Origin: Margaritispora aquatica
Lineage: Eukaryota > Ascomycota > Leotiomycetes > Helotiales > Discinellaceae
Reading direction: 5' to 3'
Assembly (NCBI GenBank): GCA_007644065.1
Contig: VJWN01000011.1
Span: forward strand, 806,001-870,000
Length of the DNA: 64,000 nucleotides
Shown piece after piece: positions 47,103 to 59,538 of this stretch. The notes beneath the pieces were generated by a model. The model saw nothing but the letters and a program-made list of their open reading frames with translations. It made no database searches and was not told the DNA's origin. Numbering within the stretch: position 1 is the stretch's first letter; each line of letters begins with the position of its first letter. The position numbers were made by a program, and so were the translations under genes.

Positions 47103-50013
47103 TATTTTTCAGCTCTGGATCTCAAGATCGCGAGTTCACGAGTCGAGAGTCGAGACATACCCATATACAATTGGAAGATCCGGAAGCCGAGTCGGGCCGT
47201 GCATCGCTAGGATATGGATGTTGAGCTCCAGCATCTCACTTCTTTGGTCCTTGGGTCTTTTGCATTGACCGATGGAAGTGGAAAGTGGACCTGGCACTTC
47301 AAATAGAGAATATCAAACATCCAAACATGTTGTTGCTGTGTTATGGTTCGCCTGAGAAATCACCCTGCTCGTCCTCGTCCCCACTGGCACGAATCAGAAC
47401 ACCAGCAGGATTGGCCCGAGTCGTATCTCAAACACGGCGAAGAGTGAGTGAACCGCAGTGTGGATGAGAAAAGCAATAGAAACCTGCTTGATTTTGACTT
47501 GGGTGGTGAAGAGTGAAGACAAGATGACGCTGTTATTGCTCGTTGTCTTGCCAAACCAAACTTCGCATGCACAGGTAGATCATGCATTTGGTATTCTGAG
47601 CACCACGAACCAATTCTCTTTTTCATATGCATATTTGTTGCATGCGGCCATGGCAGCCATGAGGCAGATGCGTCTTCAAATCAATACCCCGGCTCGCAAA
47701 TGCTGACCATTTGCGAATTGAGTTGCGAATGTTTCACTCTGTGGCTCTCATTGGTGACGCTTGAGTCGGAACTCAGCTCCACTTCGTCCACTTCTCTCAC
47801 TCCGAATCTCTGTCTCTCGTGGTTGTGCCAGGTTCTTACCGCCACACAAGGCACAAGCTCGCCGGATGAGGGTGATGAACGCACAGGATTATTGAATTGC
47901 TAGGTGGGCAGCGCAAGCACAGTGCAGGAAAGCAGCCACAATTGAGCACCAGAGTCCAGAACTCAGAGCCCAGCGGGTGAGTGAGGAGTGAGGACTGAGG
48001 AGTGAGGTCGAAGTTACCTCCATAGAGGGCTCGAGAGAAGCTCGAGAGAGGATGGGGCCTACGCCATAGTGTACTTGTATGCTGGTGAACCCGGGATTGT
48101 TTTCTTCTTTGTCTGACATATGTTAACACCTTCTACTTGGGAACCAAACCAAACAAGCCTCTGATCGAGTTTTTCACCGTGCCTCCTCTCTATCGCGCAC
48201 GATTCTCTTATTCTCAGACTTATATATCCCCGGTCTTAATCTCCATCGCCATCGCCATCTCCACCTCCACCTCCACTTCCACCTCAATATCAATCTCGCA
48301 TTTGTCGATAAAGTTAAAGTACTCGGATGCTCAAGTACTGAAGTACTTTCACATATTAAAACGAAAGAAAAGAAGAAACAAAGAAAGAAAGAAAAGGTCC
48401 TTCGCTTCGTTCCTTCCCCACAAGGCAGATTAGCAGATTAGCAGATTGCCAGATTAGGTTTCCACCAAAAGCGGGAACGTACCTGCCCCTACTTTTTTAG
48501 CCTTTTAAGGTACCTCGCTCGTACTTGCACTTGCTACTAAAGTTGCCTCGATAGCCTCAAGTTTCTCTGCAATACAGTTCTTTACCTGAGGACGTCGATC
48601 AATAGAACGTTTCCACTTCGGTTTCCACCTTTTCACCTTTCACCTTTACATCCCACTATTATCGCGGCCGATCAACCAAGTATCCAGCCTCCTTTCAATT
48701 CAGAACATTCAGAACATTCAGAGAAAGAAGAAAAGAAAAAAAAACTCCATTGATCTCATCCATCTCACTCGGCTGCTGCTGCTGCTGCTGATCAAACTCA
48801 CAACCATTCTCATCACTGTCGCATCGCAAACAATTCAGACCTACAAAATCTCAGCGTCAAGATAACACAAGACCATCATAAATGCAACAGTCGGGCTTAT
48901 TATAGCTTTCACTCTCAAACTTCTTCCGGTTTCTACATTACAGTACTTTGACCCGTGTGGCTATAAGCGCTTCGATCTTGTGGACTTTTGGAAACCAAGC
49001 GAACTTCACATTCAAGACTCGACAGCGCTTGGAAGGCTCAGCTCAGGAGGTCATTGGACCAGCGAACAAAATATCGATCCCACGGAACTTCTACACAATC
49101 GATTGTCAAACCACGCGTCAAATCTAACAGGTTCTTCTTCAAGTTTTGTTCAAGTTTTCTTCAAGGGGAATTGAAGGGGAAAGGGAAAGGAACAGTAACC
49201 ATCATCCACCAACCTGACGAAATTTCGGTAATCTGCCTTGAGAAATGCAAGCAATCGGTATTACTACCTCATCTCCAAGCATTTGACAATATCCCGTCTC
49301 CTACCAGTTCACCGGTTCATAAGCCAGCCAGCAAAGCCAGCAATCACCTCGTCGTCGCATTTCCGTTCAATCCAAGACAGATACAAAGACAAATAACAGT
49401 CCCATAATCTTAATAATCTTATTCGGCTGGACCGGATTTCCAATTTTCCACCATGGACACCGCACTCATCACTTTTATGCTGTATGTTCCAAATTTCTTC
49501 TGTTCCTTCAATTCCCCAGAGTTTGGTGTTCCTTTCTTCCAACCCCCTGCCCGGTACTTCATCGATGCCAAATTGTCTGGCATACAGCACAAGCATCAGT
49601 AATCTATGTGCATCCGGCAGAAGTGGTAGATTACCACCAATGCCGTGGGATATTATCAAAGTCTGATGTATCATGTTGCCTCCAAAGAGTCCGATTTATA
49701 TTGGTCGTTCATGGTTGTACCGGAGATTTGTCTGGTGCACACAGAGGGAAACGTGGAGTGCAGGCTGTTGTACACTTGTTATTATCGAGATCTACCATGC
49801 GCTAGGTTCACTCCGAAGCTGTGTAGCTGATGATCGACAAGTTATCAACGACATTTCAAATTTATTTGGAGTGTCTGATCGACGGACAAGCTCTCAAGTT
49901 GAGAGCTGTTCAGTTCTTATTTGCAATTGCTTGGCGTCGCAGCTCAATCCTGTTTACGACTATTCGTCTTGGTCGTCGAGGAGATCATCACACATATATG
50001 GGACTGTTCTATT
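47103..50013. other. Long non-coding stretch, 2.9 kb, probably leader and promoter of the glycogen-binding gene
   Basis: Many short overlapping frames on plus (48980-49407, 49608-50218) and none with a domain. Contains short tandem repeats: GAGTGAGGA-type near 47980-48010, CCATCG/CCACCT near 48242-48285, GCAGATTA near 48424-48455, GAACATTCA near 48700-48720, (GCT)6 at 48772-48790. An ATG with a possible GTATGT donor sits at 49453-49482 (MDTALITFML) and could be an upstream exon. Confidence 0.35.
48772..48790. repeat. (GCT)6 trinucleotide repeat
   Basis: Six GCT copies in the putative leader of the glycogen-binding gene; not inside a supported ORF. Confidence 0.85.
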
Positions 50014-51659
50014 ATGGGACATGGGCGAGGTCCGTCCGACTCGTCCGAAGTTACTGCAAATCTCAGCAGAGACTTTGTTTCATCTTTACTTGTCACTGTC
50101 TCCCAATCAACCAGCAACGCTCTCCCCACGAAAAGTGGATCCGCGCACTCCTTGTTTCATCTTACTGACACTTTTTTGCCTAGCCAAACAACACCGTCCA
50201 CTCAGACAGTTCATTTAATTGGATCATGGAACAATTTCCAGACCCGATATCCAATGGAACGAGACATCAGACGAGCGCGAGGACAATGGCGCGGTTGTTT
50301 TGCCTTCGACGACATCATTTGCGATGGAGATGGAGGGTGCAGTCCAAAACGATCTGGGGGTTTGAAGATGGGGTCCACATATTATTACTACGTATGTTAC
50401 TTTTACTTGAGACAAGTAAACAGAGGGCTAACATTCTTATATAGTATGAGCTGGACAACGACATTGAACATTATGATGAGTCCAACCCATACACAACAAC
50501 TTGTCCATACCTCCCCGGCCAGCCAGTCAACACCATCTTCGTTCCAATTGAAGTCCAGCCTTTGCGTCTTCGCAGTGCATCTATGAACTCAATGGCCAAC
50601 GGACAGATCAAGACGATGAACCCAAGGGACAAGTTCACAACACCTCGGCAGCCACCACCACCTCCTCCCAAAGAGCGACTCAACACATCCACCTCGATAT
50701 TAGTGAGGAAGCGATCGGCTCGTTCGCTCTCACCAAAGGCCAACAAGTCACAATGGTCTCCAAGGTCATTCTTTGGCCTTCGATCACCTCCAGCTCAGAC
50801 TCAAGTGGTTGAGAAGCTTGACAACCGTGGCCGATCTGCTTCACTCAGCAAATTGCCGAATACCTCCAACACGTATGGAAGCTCTGTCGATGTGAGGAAG
50901 ATCAAATCGGTACCACATACCCGGAATGCATCTCCTCAATCCTTCCGAAAGGTTAGCTCCCGAGAACCATCTCCTCTTCGCCAATTCCTTGCTTCGGAAT
51001 CGCCTTCACATGCACACAACATTATCATCATCCCAGACGAGATCGCTGAAGAAGCAGAAGAGGATTACAACTTCGCTACTCATCTCCATCGTCTCTCCAT
51101 GGGTGATAGAGGTGTTCTTACTCCACTGGCACCTCCACCCTCGATGCGACCAGCAGTCACTCGGACCTATTCAGGAGGAAAGGATACCTCGAAGCCACTT
51201 CCAGAACTTCCGGAACTCTTCCCATCATCCAGTCTTTCGTCGCCTCTTTTTAACCCTGCAGACCTACCTCGATCGCATTTTTCGACCTCAACTATTTCTA
51301 CAGCGTTCTCTTCCCCAACCGAGAGTCACTTTAGCTTCGATGATTCTATTCTAGAGTTCAACGATGATGAAGACCTTGCGGCAGATACCACTAGTGGAGA
51401 TGAGTTTACTTATAGTCCTCTCATCGACGAGACTCCCGTTGGATTCGGTGGTTATATGCTTCCACAAGCAGACTATGCCTCGGAACAGACAATCCGAAAG
51501 CAAAGCCCACTTGCAGCGTTGACTCAGGTCGCCGTCGCAAACAGGAAGACATTTGGTAGCTCGCCTCCATATTCACCTACTTCTGACGCGGAGATGACTG
51601 CCCTTGAGGAATTGATGAGTGAGATGGGATACCTGGGCGAATTGATTGTAGGAAACTGA
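50014..51659 (+). CDS. Glycogen-binding (AMPK1_CBM-like) protein with disordered C-terminus, 530 aa
   Basis: Exons 50014-50391 and 50445-51659 (53-nt intron, GTATGT donor, ATATAG acceptor, phase 0). The N-terminal part has the CBM48/AMPK-beta glycogen-binding pattern: VHLIGSWNNFQTRYPMERD (residues about 66-84), RGQWRGCFAF, GLKMGSTYYYYYELDNDIEH, and NPYTTTCPYLPGQPVNTIFV. The rest is Ser/Pro-rich and disordered with proline runs (PPPPPP), SREPSPLRQF, and an acidic SFDDSILEFNDDEDL, ending MSEMGYLGELIVGN. It resembles fungal proteins that carry only this module, with no kinase-interaction (ASC) domain visible, so it is not the Snf1 beta subunit itself. Start: ATG 50014 is the first in frame; the longer frame begins at TTG. 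An upstream exon is possible. Confidence 0.7.
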
Positions 51660-52598
51660 TACTACTATCTCACCTTTCTGAGAGGATCCAAATGGTTTAT
51701 GTTGATAGGGTTTTGGACGCCACCATTTGGGGAGAGTATTTTGTACTGTGTGCAAATTATTGAGCACTTGCGCATCTGTTTATATGGATTGCCTTTGTGA
51801 TGGAAGTTGTTTACTTTTGGTCTTGACATTTAGCATGGAGTTATGGAGCGTGGGATCTTGCTATTTGTTTGTTTGCTTGGTTGCTATTATCTCTGCTGGC
51901 AAGAAAAAGATGGGTCGATGGATGTGTGCTGGACAACTTGTAGATGGATAACTGGATGGCCGGATGGACTGGAGGGGAGGATAGGAAAATAGGAAACCAG
52001 GCAGATGGGTGAATACACTGGATGGATGTATACATGGAAGATCTACGATCTGGGACGGAGGGCAGGGAAAAGGGAGGATGGATGGATGGATTGGGAAATG
52101 TTTGATTTGATTTGCACGATACCCCTGAGTCGTTTGGCTGGTTCATAAAATTCACTTCTGGGCTGGTAGCTTTTTGGTGGTGATGGTGGTGGCGAGGAAG
52201 AGCGGGGAGATGGGAAGTAGCAACGGGAAATATGGCTGGCCATTGCTATTAGCTACTGGCTGGCTACCCAGTGGATTGTCTGCGATTGCTTGTTCATTGT
52301 ATATATTTATATCAGATATTGAAGCCAGAACGAGCGATATGTATAGAGAAAGAGGGGGGAGAAATGGGAATATAGATGATGACAAAAATACAGCATGATG
52401 GACCGTTCAAACTTCAAATCATGTCCATAACATCTTTGTCATTCTCACTTCGTTACTCTCTTGACCCCATTTGGTTCATTAGTTTCCTTCGCTCTATACA
52501 AGTATACTCGAGTTATCTTGATTCTCCCTACAAGCTGAAGTAAGGTAAGATCTTACCTAGTCTATTTTATTCTATTCCATTTTCTCGTCATGGTTCTT

Positions 52599-52634
52599 CT
52601 AGAACTAGAACTAGAACTAGAACTAGAACTAGAA
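52599..52634. repeat. (CTAGAA)6 tandem repeat
   Basis: Six perfect copies of CTAGAA counted directly. Confidence 0.95.
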
Positions 52635-52752
52635 ATTATCTTCAATTTTTAGTTTAGGTCTAAGCTTAGTTAGGGCTAAATGCGGGTTTAAGTTCAACGT
52701 CGACATAAAGCCCAAAGTAAAAGGAGCCATATATTTCCATTTCCATCCCTGC

Positions 52753-52802
52753 TTACTTACTTACTTACCTACTTACCTACCTACCTACCTACCTACTTAC
52801 CT
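52753..52802. repeat. (TTAC/CTAC)n tandem repeat
   Basis: About twelve tetranucleotide units alternating TTAC and CTAC, counted directly. Confidence 0.93.
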
Positions 52803-52945
52803 CTTTCCATACATACCTACATAGATACCTAGCAACGCTCAGGATCAGCGCAAGTGCAGTTAGTTAGCAAGTACATTATCCTGGAGGCCAGAAGCATCAA
52901 CATATCACATTCGGTAACAAATAACCCGATTTGATCCCACCGATC

Positions 52946-52995
52946 CCATCCCATCCCATCCCATCCCATCCCATCCCATCCCATCCCATCCCATC
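52946..52995. repeat. (CCATC)10 tandem repeat
   Basis: Ten perfect copies of CCATC counted directly. Confidence 0.95.
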
Positions 52996-53364
52996 TCCAA
53001 GAGTACTAGGTCTAGAGAAGATCTGCAAACCAGTAATGTGGATGTAGACAAGAGCGGATCTTTTTATTTTTCGCCTTCATTCTTTCTTACCTACTACACC
53101 CAAAGCTCAACCTATTGAACGGGAATGATGGGAAACGCATGCAGGATCATAAAAGAATATAGTAACAAAGGTCGAGGTATCAAAGCTTATTATCTTCATT
53201 GATCATAGGTAAATGTAATTTTGAACTCCCAGAATTGATCGATGCTGTGCAGGAGGACAGAGTGGTACGCCTTTCAAATCATGCTCCAGCGCCCAAAATA
53301 TATGCACCACAGGTATAATGCCTCCCTTCCCAACCGGCCAACCAGCCAAACGCCATCATCACGC

Positions 53365-56023
53365 CTACCATTGCGACAGGATGTTACAAAGCCACAGGCC
53401 AAACACCAAAAGTCCCATCCTCAGCTTCAGACCTGTTACACCATGACCTTCGTCTAATTTCTCGCGAGGACCCTTGGGTCTACGACTACGAGACTCGGTA
53501 CTTGGCAACAGTCGTGGAGAGTCCTTTCCATGGGTTGGATCGTTGGAATATTGTGATATCCTACTTTTAGGCGAAACCGTCCCACCCACAATCCATGCCG
53601 TCAAAACCTGAGTCGCACTCATTGTCAGATGACTAATCCATATGAACAATACAGTCAACAAGACTGTCTCGAATTTCTCATTCCACAACCCAATCCTTAG
53701 TAAGGCTTTCATGTCGGCTGCTAGCCAGAGGTGGTATTGCAAGATGTATGTCTCGAGTGAGCATCTTCCAAGCCATGCAAATGCTGTAGAGTGATGGTTT
53801 CGGAAAACCTGTAGCGAGTTACGCAGAGCAACAAATCCCAAGACTGGAATGATTGAGATGTATGGTTGCCAAGTGTTGTAGTCTTTCTTTTCAGAGAACT
53901 GTCCTCGTAATATCCAAAATGCCCCGATGAAAAATGGCGAGAAGACAATAGTAGCAATCTTGAATGTTCTTCCCTGGGCGAGCGCCAGCGCTAAAACGTT
54001 GTCGATTCGAGTCGTTGGAACAAGGAGGCTTCGTTGGATCTTTGAAGTGCGATGAACAAGGATCGCAATAATCATTCCAGCATAAACAATGTACATGTCG
54101 AGCTGTAATCGAAATCGCCACTCTTTGCTGTCCCATGCGATTTTACAGGTATATTCAAGCAATAAAGCAAAACACTCCCAAATACCATGTACTTTCGTAC
54201 ATGCAGTCGTAAGAATACATGAACAGAATATCTTCCCAAACAAGAATTTCAAATCGTCGTTTCTTTCATACCCGACTCGTAAAGTGATTAGAACGACAAT
54301 AAACCAGAACGTGACGAGTGGCGCAAAATAGTAAAACAAATAGTCTGTTCCCATAATATACGGCAGAACGCAAGAGAGTAGATTAACCCTGACAAGTACG
54401 CTACATACTCTGTTCGTTGAGTAGTCTTGCTTCTGGAGGAAGAATAGGGTATGACCAAAGCCAGTCATGAACAAGTAGGCAGCAACGAGCAGTCGAGCAA
54501 TTTCATACAACCATAGGATCTGAGATCCATGGGCGAAATGATAGACGAGAATTATGGCTTGCATCCAGCCTTTCCACTCGTCTGTTTGCTCTCGAGAAAG
54601 AATTCCATGCGATACGACTTGACTTACGGCCGATACCGCTGGTTTCTGGTTTATTGTTATAGGTTTCGACTTTCGTACACACACGAGACCAAGAAACCCG
54701 ACCACGAGACATGGAATAGCGAGAATATTAATATGATATCGCTTGGGAGCCTTTTCAAATAACTGGGTGCGATCCGTAAAGTAGCAAAAGCAGATCACTA
54801 GACCCAGCACTTTGAGAGCCTTGAAATTTTCAAGCCGTGGCATCAGAGCAGCCAATTTGTGTGTGTTCTTTTGACGAAAGATAAAGAGTACGGGGAACAC
54901 CACCATACCAATGAATAGAATCGCCAGCTGAAATCCATATGTTTGACCATAATCACTGCAGCAAGTCCTATCAAATGGAGGCCCATTCCTTGCTGCATCA
55001 TTATTGCATCGCAAGTTGAGAAGAATATCAGCTTTTCGAACTGCAACGTTCTCATTAACATGAAGTCCATCCTCCAAGTACTCGTAACTCCCAGAAGAAG
55101 TCATTCGACTATAGCTCCATAGAACATCAGCTGAAGAGTATGCGCTCGTTTGCTGCAAATAATCATTCATTTGGTCAATTTTTTCGGGTGTAATGGTCTC
55201 CTCACGGCTGAATGATAATGATTCGTATTTTGGAACTTGGATTGGTGCCAGCAGCAATATATTTGGCGACGTGGGTGGCTTCACAAAAACGTCTGGCATC
55301 GAAATATTCGAAGGTAGATGATCCATGAAAGGAATGATTCTGTCGATTGAATCTCTGAATTCCCGCATATAGTTCTCCTGTCCACTTCGAGCATACCATA
55401 GACCTGGTGCACCTAGCAGAATTAAGGCAGGACTAGCACCAGCACCTGTCCCAATGGAATTGACGTTGAACGATCGCAACTCGTGATCCAGAGCAGATGT
55501 GTTCAAGTACGGGTCCCAGAGGAAATCCAACGTGATTCCGTTCGAGATGAAGCTCATATCTTCATGTTTGTGGTCCAGTTCAAGAGTTTCGACTGTCCTT
55601 TTGCTGGTGCCTTCGTGATCCAACTTGTTTGCTACCGCCCAAAAGATCTGCCTTGTGATAGAATCTCCCACAAACAGAAGCCGGCGCCCATTCAAGCATT
55701 CCTGCATATCCTTTCCCTCGTAGTCGTGGATTAGACATCCTGGAGGTTGCCATTTCTGGTAGTTTGTGCTTGGATCAGAACCGGCATCTAGCCACTCCCC
55801 TTTGTGGAGAAGAGCACCACACTTGAATGGGTCGGATGCATCTGTCGCAGATGTTAGTCTTCTGCCAATAGTAAGTATGTGCAGGCATGGAAGATATACC
55901 AATCCAGCAAAATCTGTACACAGCGGCCAAAAGGGTGATTGTAAGAAGCCATCGAAACCCCCTCTCAATTGATGAGGCAATTCGGGAGGGTTTTAGTATT
56001 TGCTGAAGCTCCGTTAAAACCAT
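53365..56023 (-). CDS. CAS1-family multi-pass O-acetyltransferase with N-terminal esterase-like domain, 866 aa
   Basis: Related to Cryptococcus Cas1p (capsule O-acetylation) and human CASD1 (sialate O-acetylation); probable Golgi enzyme acting on glycans. Exons on minus: 55900-56023 and 53365-55841 (2601 nt). The 58-nt intron has donor GTATAT, a perfect CTAAC branch point and GACAG acceptor. Exon 1 gives a signal-anchor (RWLLTITLLAAVYRFCWI). The lumenal SGNH-like part has LLFVGDSITRQ (Ser102) and DGLHVNEN, the Asp-His pair of this family. About ten to twelve membrane segments follow from residue 360 on (FQLAILFIGMVVFPVLFIF; YLFMTGFGHTLFFLQ; CVLPYIMGTDYLFYYF), with the late motif LGRCSLETYILQYHLWLAAD. 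The basic tail contains a last hydrophobic segment. A shorter start within exon 2 would lose the anchor. Confidence 0.88.
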
Positions 56024-57614
56024 CACATTTCATTCCATCCAAGCACGCAGGCAATTTGCAACATTCGCTGCGAAATGGCGGGAAAGTCGCAAGCAGGATA
56101 TAGGTCGCTCCAGTCAAGGAGTCGCCCATATGAGATGACGAAGTGGACGAAGCTGAGCCGTGGCAGGTTTTGCTGTTACACTCCAAAGAAGGTAGAGATC
56201 TTGAGGACTAAGGAAAAGGAAAGGAAGAAAGGAAAGCAAATGATTCTGGAGAGGGAAAGCGCATCGCGAAGCATGTAGGGGAGGATGATGAGGAAGATCC
56301 AACTCGTACCTACCTGCCGGGCTGAGCCTTGCTGTCTTCTTGGCAGTTGGGAACGATCATAGCAAGGACCGCAGGAAAGCCCCAAATACGAATTTTCGCG
56401 ATTGTAAACCTTGTAATCGTCGCCCATGCATGCTGCCATGCTCAATCCCTATCGCCTGATAGCAAGGGAAATTTCAAGCCAATCTTTGTTAGGAGACGTG
56501 AGATAGATGAGATGACGTTTGCCAATGATTGTCAGAATTCCTATTCTGGATTATGACTGTGAAATGCCGTAAAGGAGTGATCCATGATGCAGTATGAACG
56601 AGGATGTCTAATTTAGGGCCTTGGACTTTGTGGCACTGGTAGTGATAGAGGCATAAATCTGCCATTCGCTGGTCGTGGGTTTGGCTTTTGTGTCCATGTT
56701 GTACTGTACCATACACAATTCAAGAAGCTAGGTGTAGGAACAAGATCACCACAAGACGTCGCTTCTTCGACCAGCTAAGAAACGGTCGCCTGCTCACCTG
56801 CCAGAAACGGATCCAGCCGATGCTAAAGAGGTGGGGTGAAAATTTAGACCGTTAATTTGTTAATTTGGTGGAGAACAGAATTGCAAAACCTGATAAAACA
56901 TGCTCGAAGTCAATTTAGATGCGGGTCCTTAGATCCAGTTGAAAGCCGAAAGTCCGGCAAAATCTTTGCTCCTTGCGGCTTAGCGTTAAGCTTATGTCAA
57001 TGTCCAAAGAATTGGCCCATCACAAACTTTTTCGACTTCGACACGTACAACCTCACAGAAATGTGACAAGCACAGCCTCAACCACCATATGTCTACCTAC
57101 CCAGTGGTTGAGAAATGCTTCGCAGGAACGTCGCAAGTCTAGTGAGCTTCCCCAGAACCAGATGGTAAGAGCTTTTCTGGTGCTGAAGGCATATTTCTAC
57201 TTTCTCTTGCATGACTGTACAAATGCTGCAGAATGCCTATATCATGAATGGTTCTGTATATTTCTCTCCATTATCATCGTCATCATCACATCTTACCCAT
57301 CCCGTCTTATGCCTCGCTCGGCCAGCCTTCTTCACACAGCTGGTCTTGAGCTGGATACACATGTTGTACTAGACAAGAGCGAACTCGACGACCTTTGAGT
57401 GCGGAACCTTCTTTTGCTCCATAGGAAGACCTCTGCAATTAGTCTGTCGAAACATTGAAAGAAATTGAGAGATCAAGGATGTCTGAACAGACAATGTAGA
57501 GCTACTTCTGAGTATCAATCTGGGAGTAAGAGAGAAGGTAGACCTTGAAACAGTACTATTGTCATCAATGCGTTTACAGTCTATTCTGATGTACAGCCTC
57601 TTCTAATGTACAAT
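56024..57614. other. Intergenic, 1.6 kb
   Basis: Promoter of the CAS1-type gene and 3' flank of the lipid-droplet hydrolase. The plus frame at 56973-57398 starts at a non-ATG codon and has no domain. No supported gene. Confidence 0.4.
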
Positions 57615-58737
57615 CTAATCATTTCTTTTTATTGATCCGTCATTGATAATGTCCTCTATCCAACCCTTGACCTTCTCAGCAATACTTTCGCTGTCTCTGA
57701 TACAAAACCCGTGGTTAACGCCATTTTGATCAATCAACATGATAGGTTTCGACCCTTTCTCGCCCTCTCCTCGTCCTCTTGCAGCGATCAACGCATCCCG
57801 TGTATGTTCTGCTACCCAATGGTCCTAGTATATGTTAAAGTAAGATTCTCTTCGCAAAACAAAGTGTCACAATCTTACATTTTGGCCAAAGTAAAATATC
57901 AATCTGGGTGCTTTGGTATCGTTCTCCACTTCGTGCTCAACACCCCATATATCCTCATCCCAACGATCTTCTGTGATCATGTCCATCTCATCTTTCGCCA
58001 TGTGTCTGCTCGGTAGTCAGATAAGCGCAGGAATCATTCTAGATAGAGTTGACTTACAATGCTTGCCAAATACCCATCGGACTTTGGAGGAACCTCGTTG
58101 TGACTTCAGCAGCATCATTCGGCATCCTGGTTACAAGCCCAACAAGCCATTTTAGGACATTAGTTGGGGCCAGAGATACCAGACGCTTCGCTACAAAACT
58201 AGCTCTCTTTGCAAAGTGTGGTATACGGAAAAGGACGCTAATCTTAATACCGCTTGGGGAAGCTGCAATATGGGTAACCGTGGGAAACAACAGTATGCCG
58301 GCTGTAATAGAAACCCTCGAGGATGATTTACGCAACCGCTGGATGAGTTCTAACAGTATATATGACCCGACGGAATGGCCTATCAGTATAATGCTAGTAT
58401 ACGGTCTTCCTTGTTGTGCTCCTGATGGTATGAGTTGTGATTCTAATGCTGAGAGAGAGAAAGTAATTTGTTCTTCTAAGCTGTGAGGCTTATGTTGTGA
58501 TTGATAGTCTGTGTCTTCAAATCCTGCAAGTGATTGCCCATGGATGTGAAACACATCTAAAGAAGTGCTGAATGATTCGGCAAGTAGAGAATGCAAGGTC
58601 GTAAGGAAGGTGTTGTAGTAGGCTATAAGCCCCGGATTTCCAGTGATAAAGAAAACCAGATGATGCAGAGCTCTGGGGTTTTCTGATACAGGATGAATTA
58701 AGATCTTGGAAGAATCTTGTGTGCTATGTAGATTCAT
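57615..58737 (-). CDS. Lipid droplet-associated hydrolase (LDAH/YPR147C-like), 338 aa
   Basis: Alpha/beta hydrolase that associates with lipid droplets. Exons on minus: 58058-58737, 57879-58005, 57615-57824 (1017 nt); introns 52 and 54 nt with GTAAGT/GAGCAG and GTAAGA/ACTAG. Family hallmarks: FFITGNPGLIAYY at about 30-41, nucleophile elbow GHSVG (Ser122), HGQSLAGFED, and FYFGQNDHWV spanning the second intron (264-273), whose Asp-His region is typical; the C-terminal catalytic His is likely in NHGFCI. Only with the last two exons does the protein reach family length. Substrate is uncertain in this family (sterol or triacylglycerol ester turnover). Divergent from the SNF2 gene. Confidence 0.9.
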
Positions 58738-59538
58738 GTTGCCAAGAGTAGTGAAGTTGTTATTGGCAAGTTAGGTACCTATGTAGAACCAACACACTAG
58801 TCGAGGAAAGCGTGGAGTTTGTTTCCGAGTAATCGACCAACTCTCACACACCCACGATATCTATCAAATGATGCTAAAGTTAATTGTCTTTCAAAGATGA
58901 AATAAGGTAGGTAGGCATTCACTATTGACATTTCGAAGTCGAAGGAGGACCATATCACATGACATTTATTATATAATATTTTGCCTCAGGCAAAAAGGCC
59001 GCCACAAATACCTCGCTCGTCGGCTGGAACGAATCTCTCCAGGAGACAACCTCAGAACATCAGAGTCCAGGTAATACGCGACGACTGAGAGGAAACCCTT
59101 TGCGCCTGTCCTCGAAATTCCAGCACCCCAACTCTCAAAACGTCGAAACGAACGCGTTGGATTCTAGGATAGACGCTCTGGATATTCCACAGCTGCCTAA
59201 AATCTACATTTCTTCTCCCATCCCGCAACTCTGTGATCAATTATCAACGACTGGAAAAGACATCGCGCCAAGCGTGCTCTTCCATCAAAAAAGTTGTCCA
59301 TCATCAACACAAGACGCGCCCAACCCTTCCATTGCGCAACGACATCAAATTTCGACCCCTCCTTACGTATCCGCCTCTTGCGGAGTCATTTACTGCCTTT
59401 GCCCAGTACACTCATTCTATCTTCGAAGTCAATCCCTCTGGCCAACCTGATGCGCGAGGCTGGCTCCTGATGCGCAGTGGGCAATCATAATACATACTCA
59501 GGATATTGGCGAGTAGAGAATAACTCGAAGTTTCCAAC
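58738..59538. other. Divergent promoter between LDAH-like gene and SNF2-type gene, 800 nt
   Basis: Carries both upstream regions. Frames at 59100-59490 overlap the likely SNF2 leader and have no domain. No RNA gene recognised. Confidence 0.45.

Larger units (their letters stand above)
51660..53364. other. Convergent intergenic region rich in simple repeats, 1.7 kb
   Basis: 3' flanks of the glycogen-binding gene (+) and the CAS1-type gene (-). GGATGG-type degenerate repeats at about 51940-52095. Distinct tandem arrays listed separately. No gene. Confidence 0.5.

Noticed and set aside
47960..48740. Clustered short direct repeats considered as a CRISPR-like array
   Set aside because: Units are short and differ from one another, there are no regular spacers, and the genome is eukaryotic.
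56973..57398. 141-codon frame on plus
   Set aside because: Non-ATG start, no domain and inconsistent composition; sits in a promoter/3' flank region.
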